A stretch of DNA of 64,000 nt from Bacteroidota bacterium (GTDB taxonomy: Bacteria; Bacteroidota; Bacteroidia; Sphingobacteriales; Sphingobacteriaceae): contig JABDGE010000006.1 of NCBI GenBank assembly GCA_013286235.1, forward strand, positions 1 through 64,000. Reading direction: 5' to 3'. Below, piece by piece: positions 55,132 through 63,250 of this stretch. Position numbers and translations under genes: made by a program. How positions within the stretch are numbered: position 1 is the first letter of the stretch; each line of letters opens with the position of its first letter. The notes below the pieces were generated by a model. It did no database searches. It had not been told where the DNA came from and saw nothing but the letters and a program-made list of their open reading frames with translations.

Positions 55132-55169
55132 TCAGGAATCAATCCCGAATATACGGGATTGATTCCTGA
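55132..55169. repeat. Perfect 16-bp palindrome
   Basis: TCAGGAATCAATCCCG (55132-55147) and its exact complement CGGGATTGATTCCTGA (55154-55169) enclose a 6-nt AATATA loop. It lies about 180 nt beyond the XRE gene stop. There is no T-run on either side, so it is more likely a repeat or a protein-binding site than an intrinsic terminator. Confidence 0.7.
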
Positions 55170-55266
55170 AGAATACGGATGAGATGGACAAATTGTCGAA
55201 AAGAGACAGAATTGGGCCGTTTGTATCTTTATTTAGCTGCAATTGGACGGATTTACCAGCTTATCC

Positions 55267-55331
55267 TGACTCTTGACTCTTAATTCTTGGTTCTTGGCTC
55301 TTGATTCTTGGCTCTTGATTCTTGCTCTCGA
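55267..55331. repeat. Word-repeat array (CTTGGCTCTTGATT)
   Basis: About 65 nt of six- to eight-base words built on CTTGATT/CTTGGCT (GACTCTTGACTCTTAATTC, TTGGCTCTTGATTCTTGGC). It sits at the 3' side of the XRE gene and is in the same style as the arrays at 15791, 20329 and 61901. Confidence 0.65.
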
Positions 55332-55352
55332 CCCGGGCTAATTGTCAGGATG

Positions 55353-55559
55353 CTATTCTTCCTGGTACTCCAGCAAGTCGCCGGGTTGGCAGTTAAGGGC
55401 TTTGCAAATGGCATCGAGCGTACTGAACCGTATCGCTTTTGCCTTCCCGGTTTTGAGTATGGAGAGATTAGCCAACGTTAGATCAACTTTTTCGGAAAGT
55501 TCATTTAGTGACATTTTGCGTTTGGCCATCATCACATCAACGTTTACTATGATCGGCAT
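55353..55559 (-). CDS. XRE-family (YozG-like) transcriptional regulator
   Basis: This 68-residue single-domain helix-turn-helix protein reads MAKRKMSLNELSEKVDLTLANLSILKTGKAKAIRFSTLDAICKALNCQPGDLLEY, a full Cro/CI fold. It lies 2 nt after the DUF2975 gene on the same strand. This gene pair is a recurring unit in bacteria, in which the small regulator probably controls the membrane protein's operon. Its target is not known. Confidence 0.9.
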   Translation of the reverse strand: MPIIVNVDVMMAKRKMSLNELSEKVDLTLANLSILKTGKAKAIRFSTLDAICKALNCQPGDLLEYQEE

Positions 55560-55561
55560 AA

Positions 55562-56098
55562 TTATACGGTTAAGTCGTTTTCTGTTTGTATTTCAATCCC
55601 CCTTTTAAATACCTGTGCAATGATAAAAAGCATTGCGCCCATCATTAAAAACACATCGGCCCCGCCAAAATATTTGTACATTAAGGGCAGCTTTACCCCT
55701 TGTTTAAGCAGCCATTCGCTGTATTGTGTCCCTAACCAGGAAAGCGTGCAAATAAACAAGGCCATATAAGCTATTTTGAAAATAAGCCGCCCTACTTCGC
55801 TGCTAAAAGGCTTTACCATATTCAGTGTTTTAAAGATCAATATGATCAGGTAAAACATATACGCTTTTATTGCGGCTACCAGGGCCATCAGCAACGCCAC
55901 CATTAAAAAAGCCCCGGTACTGAAAGCATATAAATTTGAAAAATCAATTTCGCCCCGTTGAAAATATTTTGAATCTACCGGGTTAATAAACAGGGTAAAA
56001 AAAGTATTGAATAAAAAGACACCTGCCTGGATACATAATAGAATAAAAAGTGTCCAGGCGATGACATTCAATATTTGCAGCATTTTTTTTGTTTCCAT
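55562..56098 (-). CDS. DUF2975 membrane protein
   Basis: This 178-residue DUF2975 protein has four membrane helices: ILNVIAWTLFILLCIQAGVFLF, FSTGAFLMVALLMALVAAIKAYMFYLIILIF, IFKIAYMALFICTLSWLGT and ADVFLMMGAMLFIIAQVF. The end is a conserved, charged tail (KRGIEIQTENDLTV). It is co-transcribed with the XRE regulator (2-nt gap). No function is established for the family. The pair usually behaves as one regulatory unit. Confidence 0.85.
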   Translation of the reverse strand: METKKMLQILNVIAWTLFILLCIQAGVFLFNTFFTLFINPVDSKYFQRGEIDFSNLYAFSTGAFLMVALLMALVAAIKAYMFYLIILIFKTLNMVKPFSSEVGRLIFKIAYMALFICTLSWLGTQYSEWLLKQGVKLPLMYKYFGGADVFLMMGAMLFIIAQVFKRGIEIQTENDLTV

Positions 56099-56393
56099 CT
56101 TGATTTGTTTTTGAATAATGGCGCAATAATAATAAATTTTTATTGATAAACAATAAATTTGTATTTTATTTGATAAATTATTCAGATACTCGAAAGGGAG
56201 TTGATTGTGACCCGCGGTGTAATTTCAATAAACATTTATCAATTGATGTTGAGTTAATCCGAAGGTTCAACAGAATCTTTTTAAAAGCGCCACAATTCAG
56301 CCGGATGGCATATTACCAACGTGTAGCTATTTGATTTTTTGAGAAATTTGGTACGAAACGCATTTTCGGGGTGAATAGCGTGTTTGCCGGTAA

Positions 56394-56756
56394 CTAAACA
56401 GGCTTCAATGCCAGTTCATTTACTAACTGCAACAGGTCGTACAGGTCAAAAGGCTTCGCTAAAAATGCATCGGCACAGCTTTCGGCGGCAATCTGTTCTA
56501 CTTTGAAGTTTGCTGAAAACATAATAACGGGATAGTGCTTAGTCAATTCGCCGGATTTGATCTCTAAACACAGATCACTGCCTAAGCCATTATCGAGCAG
56601 GTTATCTATTAAAATTAAGGTAGGGTTGATCTCCAAAACTTTGCTCAAAGGTATTTTGGTTTTAAAGGAAATTGGCTTAAAACCATCGTATTCAAATACC
56701 TCGCTGACTATCGCAAGGGTGTCAATATCGTTCTCGAATATGAGTACGGGTTTCAT
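56394..56756 (-). CDS. Stand-alone response-regulator receiver
   Basis: This is a receiver domain of 120 residues with no output domain. The acidic pocket is at VLIFENDIDTLAIV (END), the phospho-accepting Asp at TLILIDNLLDNGLGSDLC (near residue 52), the Ser switch at VIMFSAN and the conserved Lys at AFLAKPFDLYDLL. All key places are filled, though the pocket has Glu-Asn-Asp where Asp-Asp is usual. Such free receivers act as phosphate shuttles or CheY-like switches. It could be a partner for the orphan kinases of this strain, but nothing links it to those at 1-12.6 kb except this possibility. It is isolated from other genes. Confidence 0.85.
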   Translation of the reverse strand: MKPVLIFENDIDTLAIVSEVFEYDGFKPISFKTKIPLSKVLEINPTLILIDNLLDNGLGSDLCLEIKSGELTKHYPVIMFSANFKVEQIAAESCADAFLAKPFDLYDLLQLVNELALKPV

Positions 56757-56930
56757 CAGTTTGCTTAATTAGACTATAAATGTAAGTATATTGATTTTGA
56801 ATTAATTGTAACATATTTAATATTATCCCGGTGGATCTTTGAATAAATGCCCCATGTGACCCTTTTTGACTGATTTAACTCTTGAAAAACTTTTTTTAAT
56901 TATAGGTGTAATTAGTTAAAAGTTTGGTCG

Positions 56931-57095
56931 GTGAAAAAGCGGACATTTGATTTGGAAACTCTTGTAAAGGAAGTGAACCAATTAAGAAAGCGCCATAAAA
57001 TTTTGGTCGATTATCAACGCATGGCATTGGACGATATCCGGAAGCTGGTTGAATTAGAGAAAAAGCGGCATTTTTATCCGGGCGATAAATCCTAA
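56931..57095 (+). CDS. Short charged helical protein (54 codons, GTG start), unsure
   Basis: Below the ORF-track cut-off. From a GTG at 56931 the frame reads VKKRTFDLETLVKEVNQL ... RMALDDIRKLVELEKK and stops at a TAA (57093-57095). An in-frame TAG at 56913 precedes it. The protein is charged and likely helical. The opposite-strand ORF (56896-57105) has a much less protein-like composition, so I favour this strand. No family recognised; the start could also be a different codon. Confidence 0.45.
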   Translation: MKKRTFDLETLVKEVNQLRKRHKILVDYQRMALDDIRKLVELEKKRHFYPGDKS

Positions 57096-57180
57096 GTTTC
57101 CCCAAAACGTTTCAGAGGCTGGAGAATCGCGTTTGATAATACCTCTGAAAAAAATAAATTTTTCCTCCGCGTCCCATCTG

Positions 57181-57202
57181 GTGGTTGTGTCCCCACAACC
57201 AC
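57181..57202. repeat. Palindromic repeat upstream of the subtilisin
   Basis: GTGGTTGTG, a 4-nt TCCC loop, and CACAACCAC form a perfect 9-bp stem. It lies about 140 nt before the subtilisin start. Confidence 0.6.
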
Positions 57203-57343
57203 AATCCCTCACCCTTTTAGCCACATGCTTAAGCCAGCTGCAATCCTAAAAGCCTAAAAACGATTTCCTGACACTTAAACGGGTATTTACCGGAGTTTTA
57301 ATTAAAATACCTATATTTTCCCTGGTTATGTTTCCCCCTTTTT

Positions 57344-60300
57344 ATGAATAAACTTTACGCGGCGTTTTTAATCCAATGTTTACTGCTGTGCTTGTCGATG
57401 GGCGCTTTTGGCCAGCAAATACCCCGTGATGCCGCGAAAGAAAACGACCTGGCAATGTTCAGGTCAAAGGCCCAAAGCCTGTATCAATCCAATCATCAAA
57501 AAGCCCTTGCGCTGGCTAACATCTACCACTGGCCTTTAATAAAAAAGACAAAAAATGGCGGTATCGCCCTATTGGAGGGGGTAAACAGTTTGGGTTTTCC
57601 TATTTACTTAACCACCTTCGATAACATCATCGCCGCTGCCACCACCCAAACCAATACGGTAAATCCGGGCGGATCGCTTGGCCTTACGCTATCAGGCTCG
57701 AGCACCTTCCTTAACAATAAACTGGCCATTTTTGACGGCGGCGAGGTTTATGCACCCCACCAGGAATTTGCCGGCAAAACGATAACGCTTGAGGATAATG
57801 CGGCTTACATCGACCACGCCACCCACGTCGCGGGTACCATGATTGCCAAAGGCGTTTATCCGCCGGCAAAAGGCATGGCCTTCAACGCGGCAACGCTGCA
57901 TTCCTACTATTTTGATAACGACGTTACCAAGATGAGTGCTGCGGCTCCCGATTTGCTGCTGTCCAACCACTCCTACGGCGACGAAGCGGGCTGGAGCTTT
58001 GACGATACCCAAAACGTATGGGATTGGTTTGGCCTGCCCGGCGACACAGTGGATTATAATTTCGGTTTCTACGGCACGCGGACCCAGCAATGGGACCAGA
58101 TTGCGTATGATGCTCCTTATTACCTGATCGTAGAGTCGGCAGGCAATGCGCACGCTTATCCGGGGCCGGCAGTGGGAACGGATTATTACGGCTATGCTAA
58201 TGATACCAGCCAGAACCTGACTGACCTTGGCCCCCGGCCTGCCACTATCAGCAGCAATACCGGCTATGAAACCATCAGCACCACCGGAAATGCAAAAAAC
58301 ATCCTGACAGTCGGGGCGGTGAACCCCCTTCCGTACGGCCCGCCAAACGGGCAGGCGGTTTCGGTTGGCTATTTCAGCAGTTGGGGGCCTACCAATGATG
58401 GGCGCATAAAGCCTGATATCGTAGGCGATGGGGTGAATGTCACCTCCTGCGGCTCGGAAAGCCCCGCGACGTATATTACGCTATCGGGCACTTCGATGTC
58501 ATCGCCAAATGTTACCGGATCATTGTATTTGCTGCAGGAGTACTATGCGGAAAAGAATAACGGCGCTTTTATGCGCGCTGCGACCCTGAAAGGCCTGGCC
58601 TGTCACACCGCGCTGGATGCCGGCAACGTGGGCCCCGACTATGTATATGGCTGGGGTTTGCTCAACATGAAAAGCGCAGCCCAGGCGATAACCAATAACG
58701 GCACAAAAAGCCTGATCAAGGAAAATTCATTGGCGCAGGGGCAAACGCAAACGTTTAACGTGGTGGCATCGGGCGACGGGCCATTGTCGGCCACCATCTC
58801 CTGGACGGATCCGCCGGGAGCGGCAACGGCTGACGGAATTGTGGAAAGCCCGACACCTAAGCTGGTAAACGACCTTGACATCCGGGCGAGCGATGGGACC
58901 ACAACCTTTTATCCCTGGGTTTTGGATCCTTCGAACCCTTCGGCGCCCGCCATGACCGGCGATAATGTACTCGACAACATCGAACAGGTTTTAATACCGG
59001 GCGCGGTGCCGGGGAAGGCTTACACCTTAACCGTGACGCAGAAAGGAACGCTGCAATCGGGTCCGCAGGATTATTCGCTTATCGTTACCGGGGCAGGCGG
59101 AAGCGCTTATTGTGCATCGGCCCCGCTCTCGTCCGCCGACTCAAAAGTAAACAGCTTCAGTCTCTCCAACGTTACCTACACGGCGCCGGCGGGCTGCACA
59201 ACCTATACGGATAATACCGCGCTGACCATCCAATTGCAGCAGGGGCAAACTTATCCCTTGAATCTAACATTGGGCACCTGCGGGGCCAATGTTCCCGAAG
59301 CCGCTAAGGTTTACGTCGACTGGAACGGCGATGGCGTGTTTGAAGCGAATGAACTAGTGGCAACAACGAATGTGATCACCGGTACCGGGAACTATTCTAC
59401 CAATATTACAATCCCAACAACCGTAGTGCCGGGGAATTATAGCCGCTTGCGCGTGGTGTTAGTCGAAACCGGCGACGTTTCGACCATACAGCCCTGCGGC
59501 TCGTACGGCGAGGGTGAGACCCAGGACTACCGGGTGCAGTTTGTTGAAACCACAACGGACGCGGGTATAGTCGCTATAACTTATCCCGATTCCACAGGTA
59601 CATGCCCCGGACCTTCGCAGGTGACAGTAACGATTAAAAATTTTGGCAGCCAGCCCATCAGCAATATACCGGTTAACGTGACCATTACAGCTCCGGGAAA
59701 TATCGTTACCAGTTTGAATCAAACTTATGTGCCTACGCTGCAGCCCCTTGACCAGGAGCAGTTTACCCTGAACGGCACCTTCAATGCCGTAGCGGGCGGC
59801 GTCTACACCATCACCGCGGCAACGGAACTGGCCAATGACCCGATTACCTCCAATAACGCGCAATCCGATACTATCACGGTAAATACGCCGCCTGTGCCTT
59901 CCGGCTTGCTGGCTTACTATTGCACGAACACCAAAAATTACCAGCTTTCGGGTACCGGCGACGGAGAAATGCTCTGGTATCAAAATAATACCGACACTAT
60001 TCCTTTCGCCTTTGGCACGCCCGTGTTATCTACCGAGGCGCCGGTGAACAATACGTATTACGCAGGCCTAAATGATTTCCAGGGCAGCGTTGGCCCGAAT
60101 ACCAAGTATGTATTCGGTGGGGGAGGGTATAACCAATTTACGCCTTATGTGAATGTGAGCACGCGGATACCTATCATCATCAAAAGCGCCAGGATGTACA
60201 TCGGCAATTCGGGGCAAATCACGTTTAACGTTACCAATGCCAATGGCGAGGTGGTATCAAGCGCTACCATAAACGCCATAGCCACGCGCACTACACCAGG

Positions 60301-61078
60301 CCCCGGCGCGCAGCCCGACGATCCCAACGACCCGGGAGTTGTGTATCCGCTTAACCTGTTGCTGCCTGCCGCCGGTGCCTACACCATCAGTACCATTTAC
60401 GATGCCAATGTGACCATATACCGCAGCGATACACTTGTTACGGGGTATCCATTCAGGATCGGGGATGTTTTTAGTATAGAGGGGAACGACGCCACTTCAA
60501 CAACAGACACCGCTTATTACAAAGGTTTTTACTATTATTTGTATGATCTCCAGTTGCAAAGCCCCGGCTGCGCTTCGACAGCCAAAACGGCGGTAACGCT
60601 TTCCACGCCGGTGATCACCCAAAACGGAACGATTTTGAACTCCAGCTTTTCCACGGGTAACCAATGGTATCTTGATGGAAAAGCCATAACCGGCGCAACC
60701 GGCCCAAGTTACACCCCCACGCAAAGCGGGAACTACACAGTGGGTATCACATTAAGCAGCGGCTGCCAGCTCCTGTCGGCCGTTTTTACTGATGTAGTCA
60801 CCACCCCCGGCAATGGCAACAGCGACATCGGCCTGGTGATTTACCCCGTGCCCGCGAGCAGCCAGTTGAATGTTATTTTTGCCGCAGCGTCCAGCGCCAG
60901 TTTGAACATGTCGCTCATAGACGCTACCGGGCGCTATGTTTATTCAGGCCAGCAGACCGTTTCGGCAGGCAATGTGAGCACCGGCATCGATGTAAGCAGT
61001 GTGCCGCCGGGTACCTATGTTTTTAAATTGCTTTTAGGAACGAAAGCGTATTATAATAAGGTGGTGGTGATTAGGTGA
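57344..61078 (+). CDS. T9SS-exported S8 subtilisin-like peptidase with GEVED domain
   Basis: This secreted serine protease has 1244 residues. The signal peptide is MNKLYAAFLIQCLLLCLSMGAFG. The catalytic triad of the S8 family is Asp in KLAIFDGGEVYAPHQEF, His in YIDHATHVAGTM, and Ser in LSGTSMSSPNVTGSLYLL; the oxyanion Asn is in IVESAGNAHAYPG. After the protease comes a beta-rich C-terminal region (SLIKENSLAQGQTQTFNVVASG). A GEVED domain follows (VYVDWNGDGVFEANELVAT ... CGSYGEGETQDYRV), then CARDB-like and Ig-like strands. A T9SS sorting end completes it (VIYPVPASSQLNVIF ... GTYVFKLLLGTKAYYNKVVVIR). It would cleave proteins outside the cell. It stands alone with convergent DUF1304 22 nt past its end. 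Confidence 0.92.
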   Translation: MNKLYAAFLIQCLLLCLSMGAFGQQIPRDAAKENDLAMFRSKAQSLYQSNHQKALALANIYHWPLIKKTKNGGIALLEGVNSLGFPIYLTTFDNIIAAATTQTNTVNPGGSLGLTLSGSSTFLNNKLAIFDGGEVYAPHQEFAGKTITLEDNAAYIDHATHVAGTMIAKGVYPPAKGMAFNAATLHSYYFDNDVTKMSAAAPDLLLSNHSYGDEAGWSFDDTQNVWDWFGLPGDTVDYNFGFYGTRTQQWDQIAYDAPYYLIVESAGNAHAYPGPAVGTDYYGYANDTSQNLTDLGPRPATISSNTGYETISTTGNAKNILTVGAVNPLPYGPPNGQAVSVGYFSSWGPTNDGRIKPDIVGDGVNVTSCGSESPATYITLSGTSMSSPNVTGSLYLLQEYYAEKNNGAFMRAATLKGLACHTALDAGNVGPDYVYGWGLLNMKSAAQAITNNGTKSLIKENSLAQGQTQTFNVVASGDGPLSATISWTDPPGAATADGIVESPTPKLVNDLDIRASDGTTTFYPWVLDPSNPSAPAMTGDNVLDNIEQVLIPGAVPGKAYTLTVTQKGTLQSGPQDYSLIVTGAGGSAYCASAPLSSADSKVNSFSLSNVTYTAPAGCTTYTDNTALTIQLQQGQTYPLNLTLGTCGANVPEAAKVYVDWNGDGVFEANELVATTNVITGTGNYSTNITIPTTVVPGNYSRLRVVLVETGDVSTIQPCGSYGEGETQDYRVQFVETTTDAGIVAITYPDSTGTCPGPSQVTVTIKNFGSQPISNIPVNVTITAPGNIVTSLNQTYVPTLQPLDQEQFTLNGTFNAVAGGVYTITAATELANDPITSNNAQSDTITVNTPPVPSGLLAYYCTNTKNYQLSGTGDGEMLWYQNNTDTIPFAFGTPVLSTEAPVNNTYYAGLNDFQGSVGPNTKYVFGGGGYNQFTPYVNVSTRIPIIIKSARMYIGNSGQITFNVTNANGEVVSSATINAIATRTTPGPGAQPDDPNDPGVVYPLNLLLPAAGAYTISTIYDANVTIYRSDTLVTGYPFRIGDVFSIEGNDATSTTDTAYYKGFYYYLYDLQLQSPGCASTAKTAVTLSTPVITQNGTILNSSFSTGNQWYLDGKAITGATGPSYTPTQSGNYTVGITLSSGCQLLSAVFTDVVTTPGNGNSDIGLVIYPVPASSQLNVIFAAASSASLNMSLIDATGRYVYSGQQTVSAGNVSTGIDVSSVPPGTYVFKLLLGTKAYYNKVVVIR

Positions 61079-61100
61079 GATATGAGATGTGAGAAGATGG

Positions 61101-61463
61101 TTAAAAGATCAGTAATAAAATAATTGCAACCAGCGCAGGCAAAGCCTGGATAAAAAATATCCGTTTGCTCACCGTTGCCGCACCATAAACGCCGGCGATT
61201 GCTACGCAGGCCAAAAAGAATAAGCTTACATTATGTTGCCATAGCGGATCGGTGATCAGCAGGCCCCAAAACAGGCCGGCGGCCAGGAATCCATTGTACA
61301 ACCCCTGGTTAGCGGCCATCGTTTTCGTACTCTTAAACAGCTCAGGTGGGATAGTTTTAAAGACCTTCGGACCTTTTGTCGTCCATGCAAACATTTCGAG
61401 GTACAAAAAATAAAGGTGAAGAACAGCAACCAGGCCGGTCAAAATTTTTATAAGCAATTCCAT
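61101..61463 (-). CDS. DUF1304 membrane protein
   Basis: This 120-residue protein has four helices: IKILTGLVAVLHLYFLYLEMFAW, GLYNGFLAAGLFWGLLI, VSLFFLACVAIAGVYGAATV and FFIQALPALVAIILLLIF. Its hallmark is the conserved cluster ANQGLYNGFLAAGL of DUF1304. Function unknown; members are short inner-membrane proteins. It converges on the subtilisin gene. Confidence 0.85.
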   Translation of the reverse strand: MELLIKILTGLVAVLHLYFLYLEMFAWTTKGPKVFKTIPPELFKSTKTMAANQGLYNGFLAAGLFWGLLITDPLWQHNVSLFFLACVAIAGVYGAATVSKRIFFIQALPALVAIILLLIF

Positions 61464-61513
61464 CGTATCAGGTTATAATAAGAGTTAGTATTTTATGCGA
61501 AAAAATATCCGCC

Positions 61514-61537
61514 CTTGTTGGTGTTTTCACCAACAAG
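61514..61537. repeat. Perfect hairpin CTTGTTGGTG
   Basis: CTTGTTGGTG and CACCAACAAG enclose a TTTT loop (10-bp perfect stem). It lies just past the DUF1304 start, inside the divergent gap. Confidence 0.65.
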
Positions 61538-61727
61538 ACCAGCGTAATTATGGTGATAACACCCTTTTTCAGGCGCGCAGGAGCCTGAAGTGCAAAGGCG
61601 ACTTGTGCCCTTTCGACAGGCTAATGAACTATGCAGGTACCCACATTATTCGTTCAACCAAAAATACGTCAATATTCCCAACAAAACTCCCTAATTTCCA
61701 GCGCTTTTACCCGCAATAAAATTTTCG

Positions 61728-61774
61728 TAAGCTTACTCTCAGTGTAACGTGGGCTTACAGTTACAGTAAGCTTA
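61728..61774. repeat. Inverted repeat TAAGCTTACT
   Basis: TAAGCTTACT (61728-61737) is mirrored by AGTAAGCTTA (61765-61774). Further GTAAC / GTTAC-like words sit between. Confidence 0.55.
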
Positions 61775-61900
61775 GCAAATCCCGATTTGTGCTCGCCATA
61801 AAAACAAAACATATTTGCAGGGGATCGTAATTTTAAACGGAGATCGGTCCGAGGTGAACCTCTTTAATCGTCGCAAAAATCACATCAATTTTGGATTTTC

Positions 61901-61936
61901 TGACTTAAGACTCAAGACTTCGGACTTAAGACTTCA
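61901..61936. repeat. Word-repeat array (GACTTAAGACTCAAGACTT)
   Basis: About 35 nt of GACTTAAGACTCAAGACTT and GGACTTAAGACTTC. It is the same word family as the arrays beside DUF420 and ctaA. Confidence 0.6.
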
Positions 61937-62173
61937 AAAGCCCCCATAGTTCTTTGAAATTATTTATTTATGCTGCATACACGCAAATGTGAGTACTTTT
62001 CAGGCTTGGTTTACATTTTTGTTTCTGCCTCTATCGTTGTTATGATGCAATTTAAATCATTTATAACCAGTAGTTTATGTGTAACTGCTTGATTTCGGAT
62101 TGCCTTGTTGTACAGGTCCTTTCTGCTTTTGTCAAGTGGAAGAAACCTAATAATAACCCCGCAAAAAACATAG

Positions 62174-62243
62174 CATTAACCTCGCATCAGCAATGCAAAT
62201 CAGGGCAAAAACACATCCAAAACCCAACATTAACCTCGCATCA
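62174..62243. repeat. Direct repeat CATTAACCTCGCATCA
   Basis: The 16-mer CATTAACCTCGCATCA occurs at 62174-62189 and 62228-62243, 54 nt apart, with a related CCCCGCATTA beside the second. Confidence 0.6.
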
Positions 62244-62440
62244 ACCCCGCATTAAAAAAAGTTCTAAAAGGCGAAAAAAGCCCGGAAAAAGCACCATAAA
62301 TTGCTAAAAAGTGGCTGAAAAGCACCACATAAGCACCACGAAGGCATCATCAAAATGGTCGGATTTACATCCAAAAAAAGCTGTAGATAGCTGACTATTA
62401 GTTCTTTGAAATATCAAATGTTGGTTTTGAATAGGAGTTG

Positions 62441-62486
62441 CCAACGTTTCAACATTACAACGTTTCAACATTACAACATTACAACC
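62441..62486. repeat. Word-repeat array (CAACGTTTCAACATTACAA)
   Basis: Four to five copies of AACATTACAAC / CAACGTTTC lie directly before the 3' end of the small secreted-protein gene. The theme is the reverse complement of the array at 32131-32245. Confidence 0.6.
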
Positions 62487-62491
62487 CATCC

Positions 62492-63010
62492 CTAAAACGT
62501 ATACTTCAGCCCAATCGCCGGCGCCAGGTCAAAGTACGGGCCGCTGGCAAGCTCCGCACGGGGATTAAGATCGACACTGACAGCTATAGGCGATTTTGGT
62601 ATGATATATTCCAGCCCTAAAACGCCGTCAACCCCGAGCAATATATGGGCCGAATTGTAGGTCTCTTCGTTCCCGCCGATTGTTTGATAAACACCGGCTC
62701 CTTCGCCGCCGATATGCGCCCCGGCGCCGTAGTAAAATTTTAGTTCAGGTACGCCAAAGGCTTCCTGGTTGAATTCGTACAAGCCGGTAAAAACCACGCC
62801 ATGTGAGCGGAAGCCCAGCTCGCCCTCGAGGGATACGGAAGTGTTTGCGAAGTATTTGATCGAAACACCATTTTCGTAACCGCCAAATTTTAGGCCGACT
62901 GCCGTTTGGTAACCGGGAGTGATAGATTGCGTGTTCGCTTGCGCCCTTGATTGGTTGCTGATCAGCAGAGCAGCGCATAAAATGGATAGGCTGAATAGTA
63001 ATTTTTTCAT
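62492..63010 (-). CDS. Small secreted beta-rich protein, possibly outer-membrane
   Basis: This 172-residue protein starts at the ATG at 63010 (MKKLLFSLSILCAALLISNQSRA, a signal peptide). The track start at 63163 reads through an upstream repeat-like leader. After cleavage it is all alternating strands: YQTAVGLKFGGYENGVSIKYFANTSVSLEGELGFRSHGVVFTGLYEF, FYYGAGAHIGGEG, LLGVDGVLGLEYI and the ending AIGLKYTF. It has the look of a small outer-membrane beta-barrel of porin-type or OmpW-like size, with a terminal aromatic residue. No named family is certain. It is divergent from ggt. Confidence 0.68.
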   Translation of the reverse strand: MKKLLFSLSILCAALLISNQSRAQANTQSITPGYQTAVGLKFGGYENGVSIKYFANTSVSLEGELGFRSHGVVFTGLYEFNQEAFGVPELKFYYGAGAHIGGEGAGVYQTIGGNEETYNSAHILLGVDGVLGLEYIIPKSPIAVSVDLNPRAELASGPYFDLAPAIGLKYTF

Positions 63011-63200
63011 AGGTATGTTTGGGCTAAAACGGCAACATGCCGCTTTTATGTTCTTTGGTAACCCTATTGATTGCGTTTGGTTTTGAAGGGATTGATTTTC
63101 AATGGCAAAATTTGGCCCGAGATTGGCCGATATTTGGCACATAGATGGCATTTTCGTCGACATAAAAGGGTAAATTAGGCCCCTAATTTGAAAGGATTGA

Positions 63201-63231
63201 GACTTACGAAGTTTTAGAAACTTCGTAAGTC
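63201..63231. repeat. Perfect 14-bp hairpin upstream of ggt
   Basis: GACTTACGAAGTTT, loop TAG, and AAACTTCGTAAGTC form a perfect 14-bp stem. It ends 19 nt before the ggt start, so it would lie in or next to the 5' leader. It is a typical interspersed palindromic repeat of this group, possibly affecting expression. Confidence 0.75.
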
Positions 63232-63250
63232 TTTCCTGTGACGGAAAAAT

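Larger units (their letters stand above)
54657..55352. other. Gene-free gap, T9SS cluster to XRE gene
   Basis: This 696-nt AT-rich gap contains a perfect 16-bp palindrome and a CTTGATTCTTGG word array (listed separately). The minus-strand ORF at 54911-55105 is low-complexity and not convincing. Confidence 0.55.
61464..62491. other. Gene-free kilobase, rich in repeats
   Basis: This is about 1 kb with no convincing gene. It holds a perfect 10-bp hairpin, an inverted repeat of 10-bp arms, a word array, a direct repeat and a reverse-orientation AACATTACAAC array (each listed). Short ORFs at 61495-61719 and 62077-62307 read through repeats and have no protein-like pattern. Confidence 0.55.

Noticed and set aside
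56143-56334. 63-residue plus-strand ORF
   Set aside because: No domain, overlaps the probable promoter region of the DUF2975 gene and has no signs of selection visible.
56896-57105. 69-residue minus-strand ORF
   Set aside because: Opposite to the more convincing 54-codon plus-strand frame.
61495-61719. 74-residue plus-strand ORF
   Set aside because: Reads through a palindromic repeat; composition not protein-like.
62077-62307. 76-residue plus-strand ORF
   Set aside because: Encodes the direct repeat (LTSHQ twice) and a lysine-rich tail; likely non-coding.
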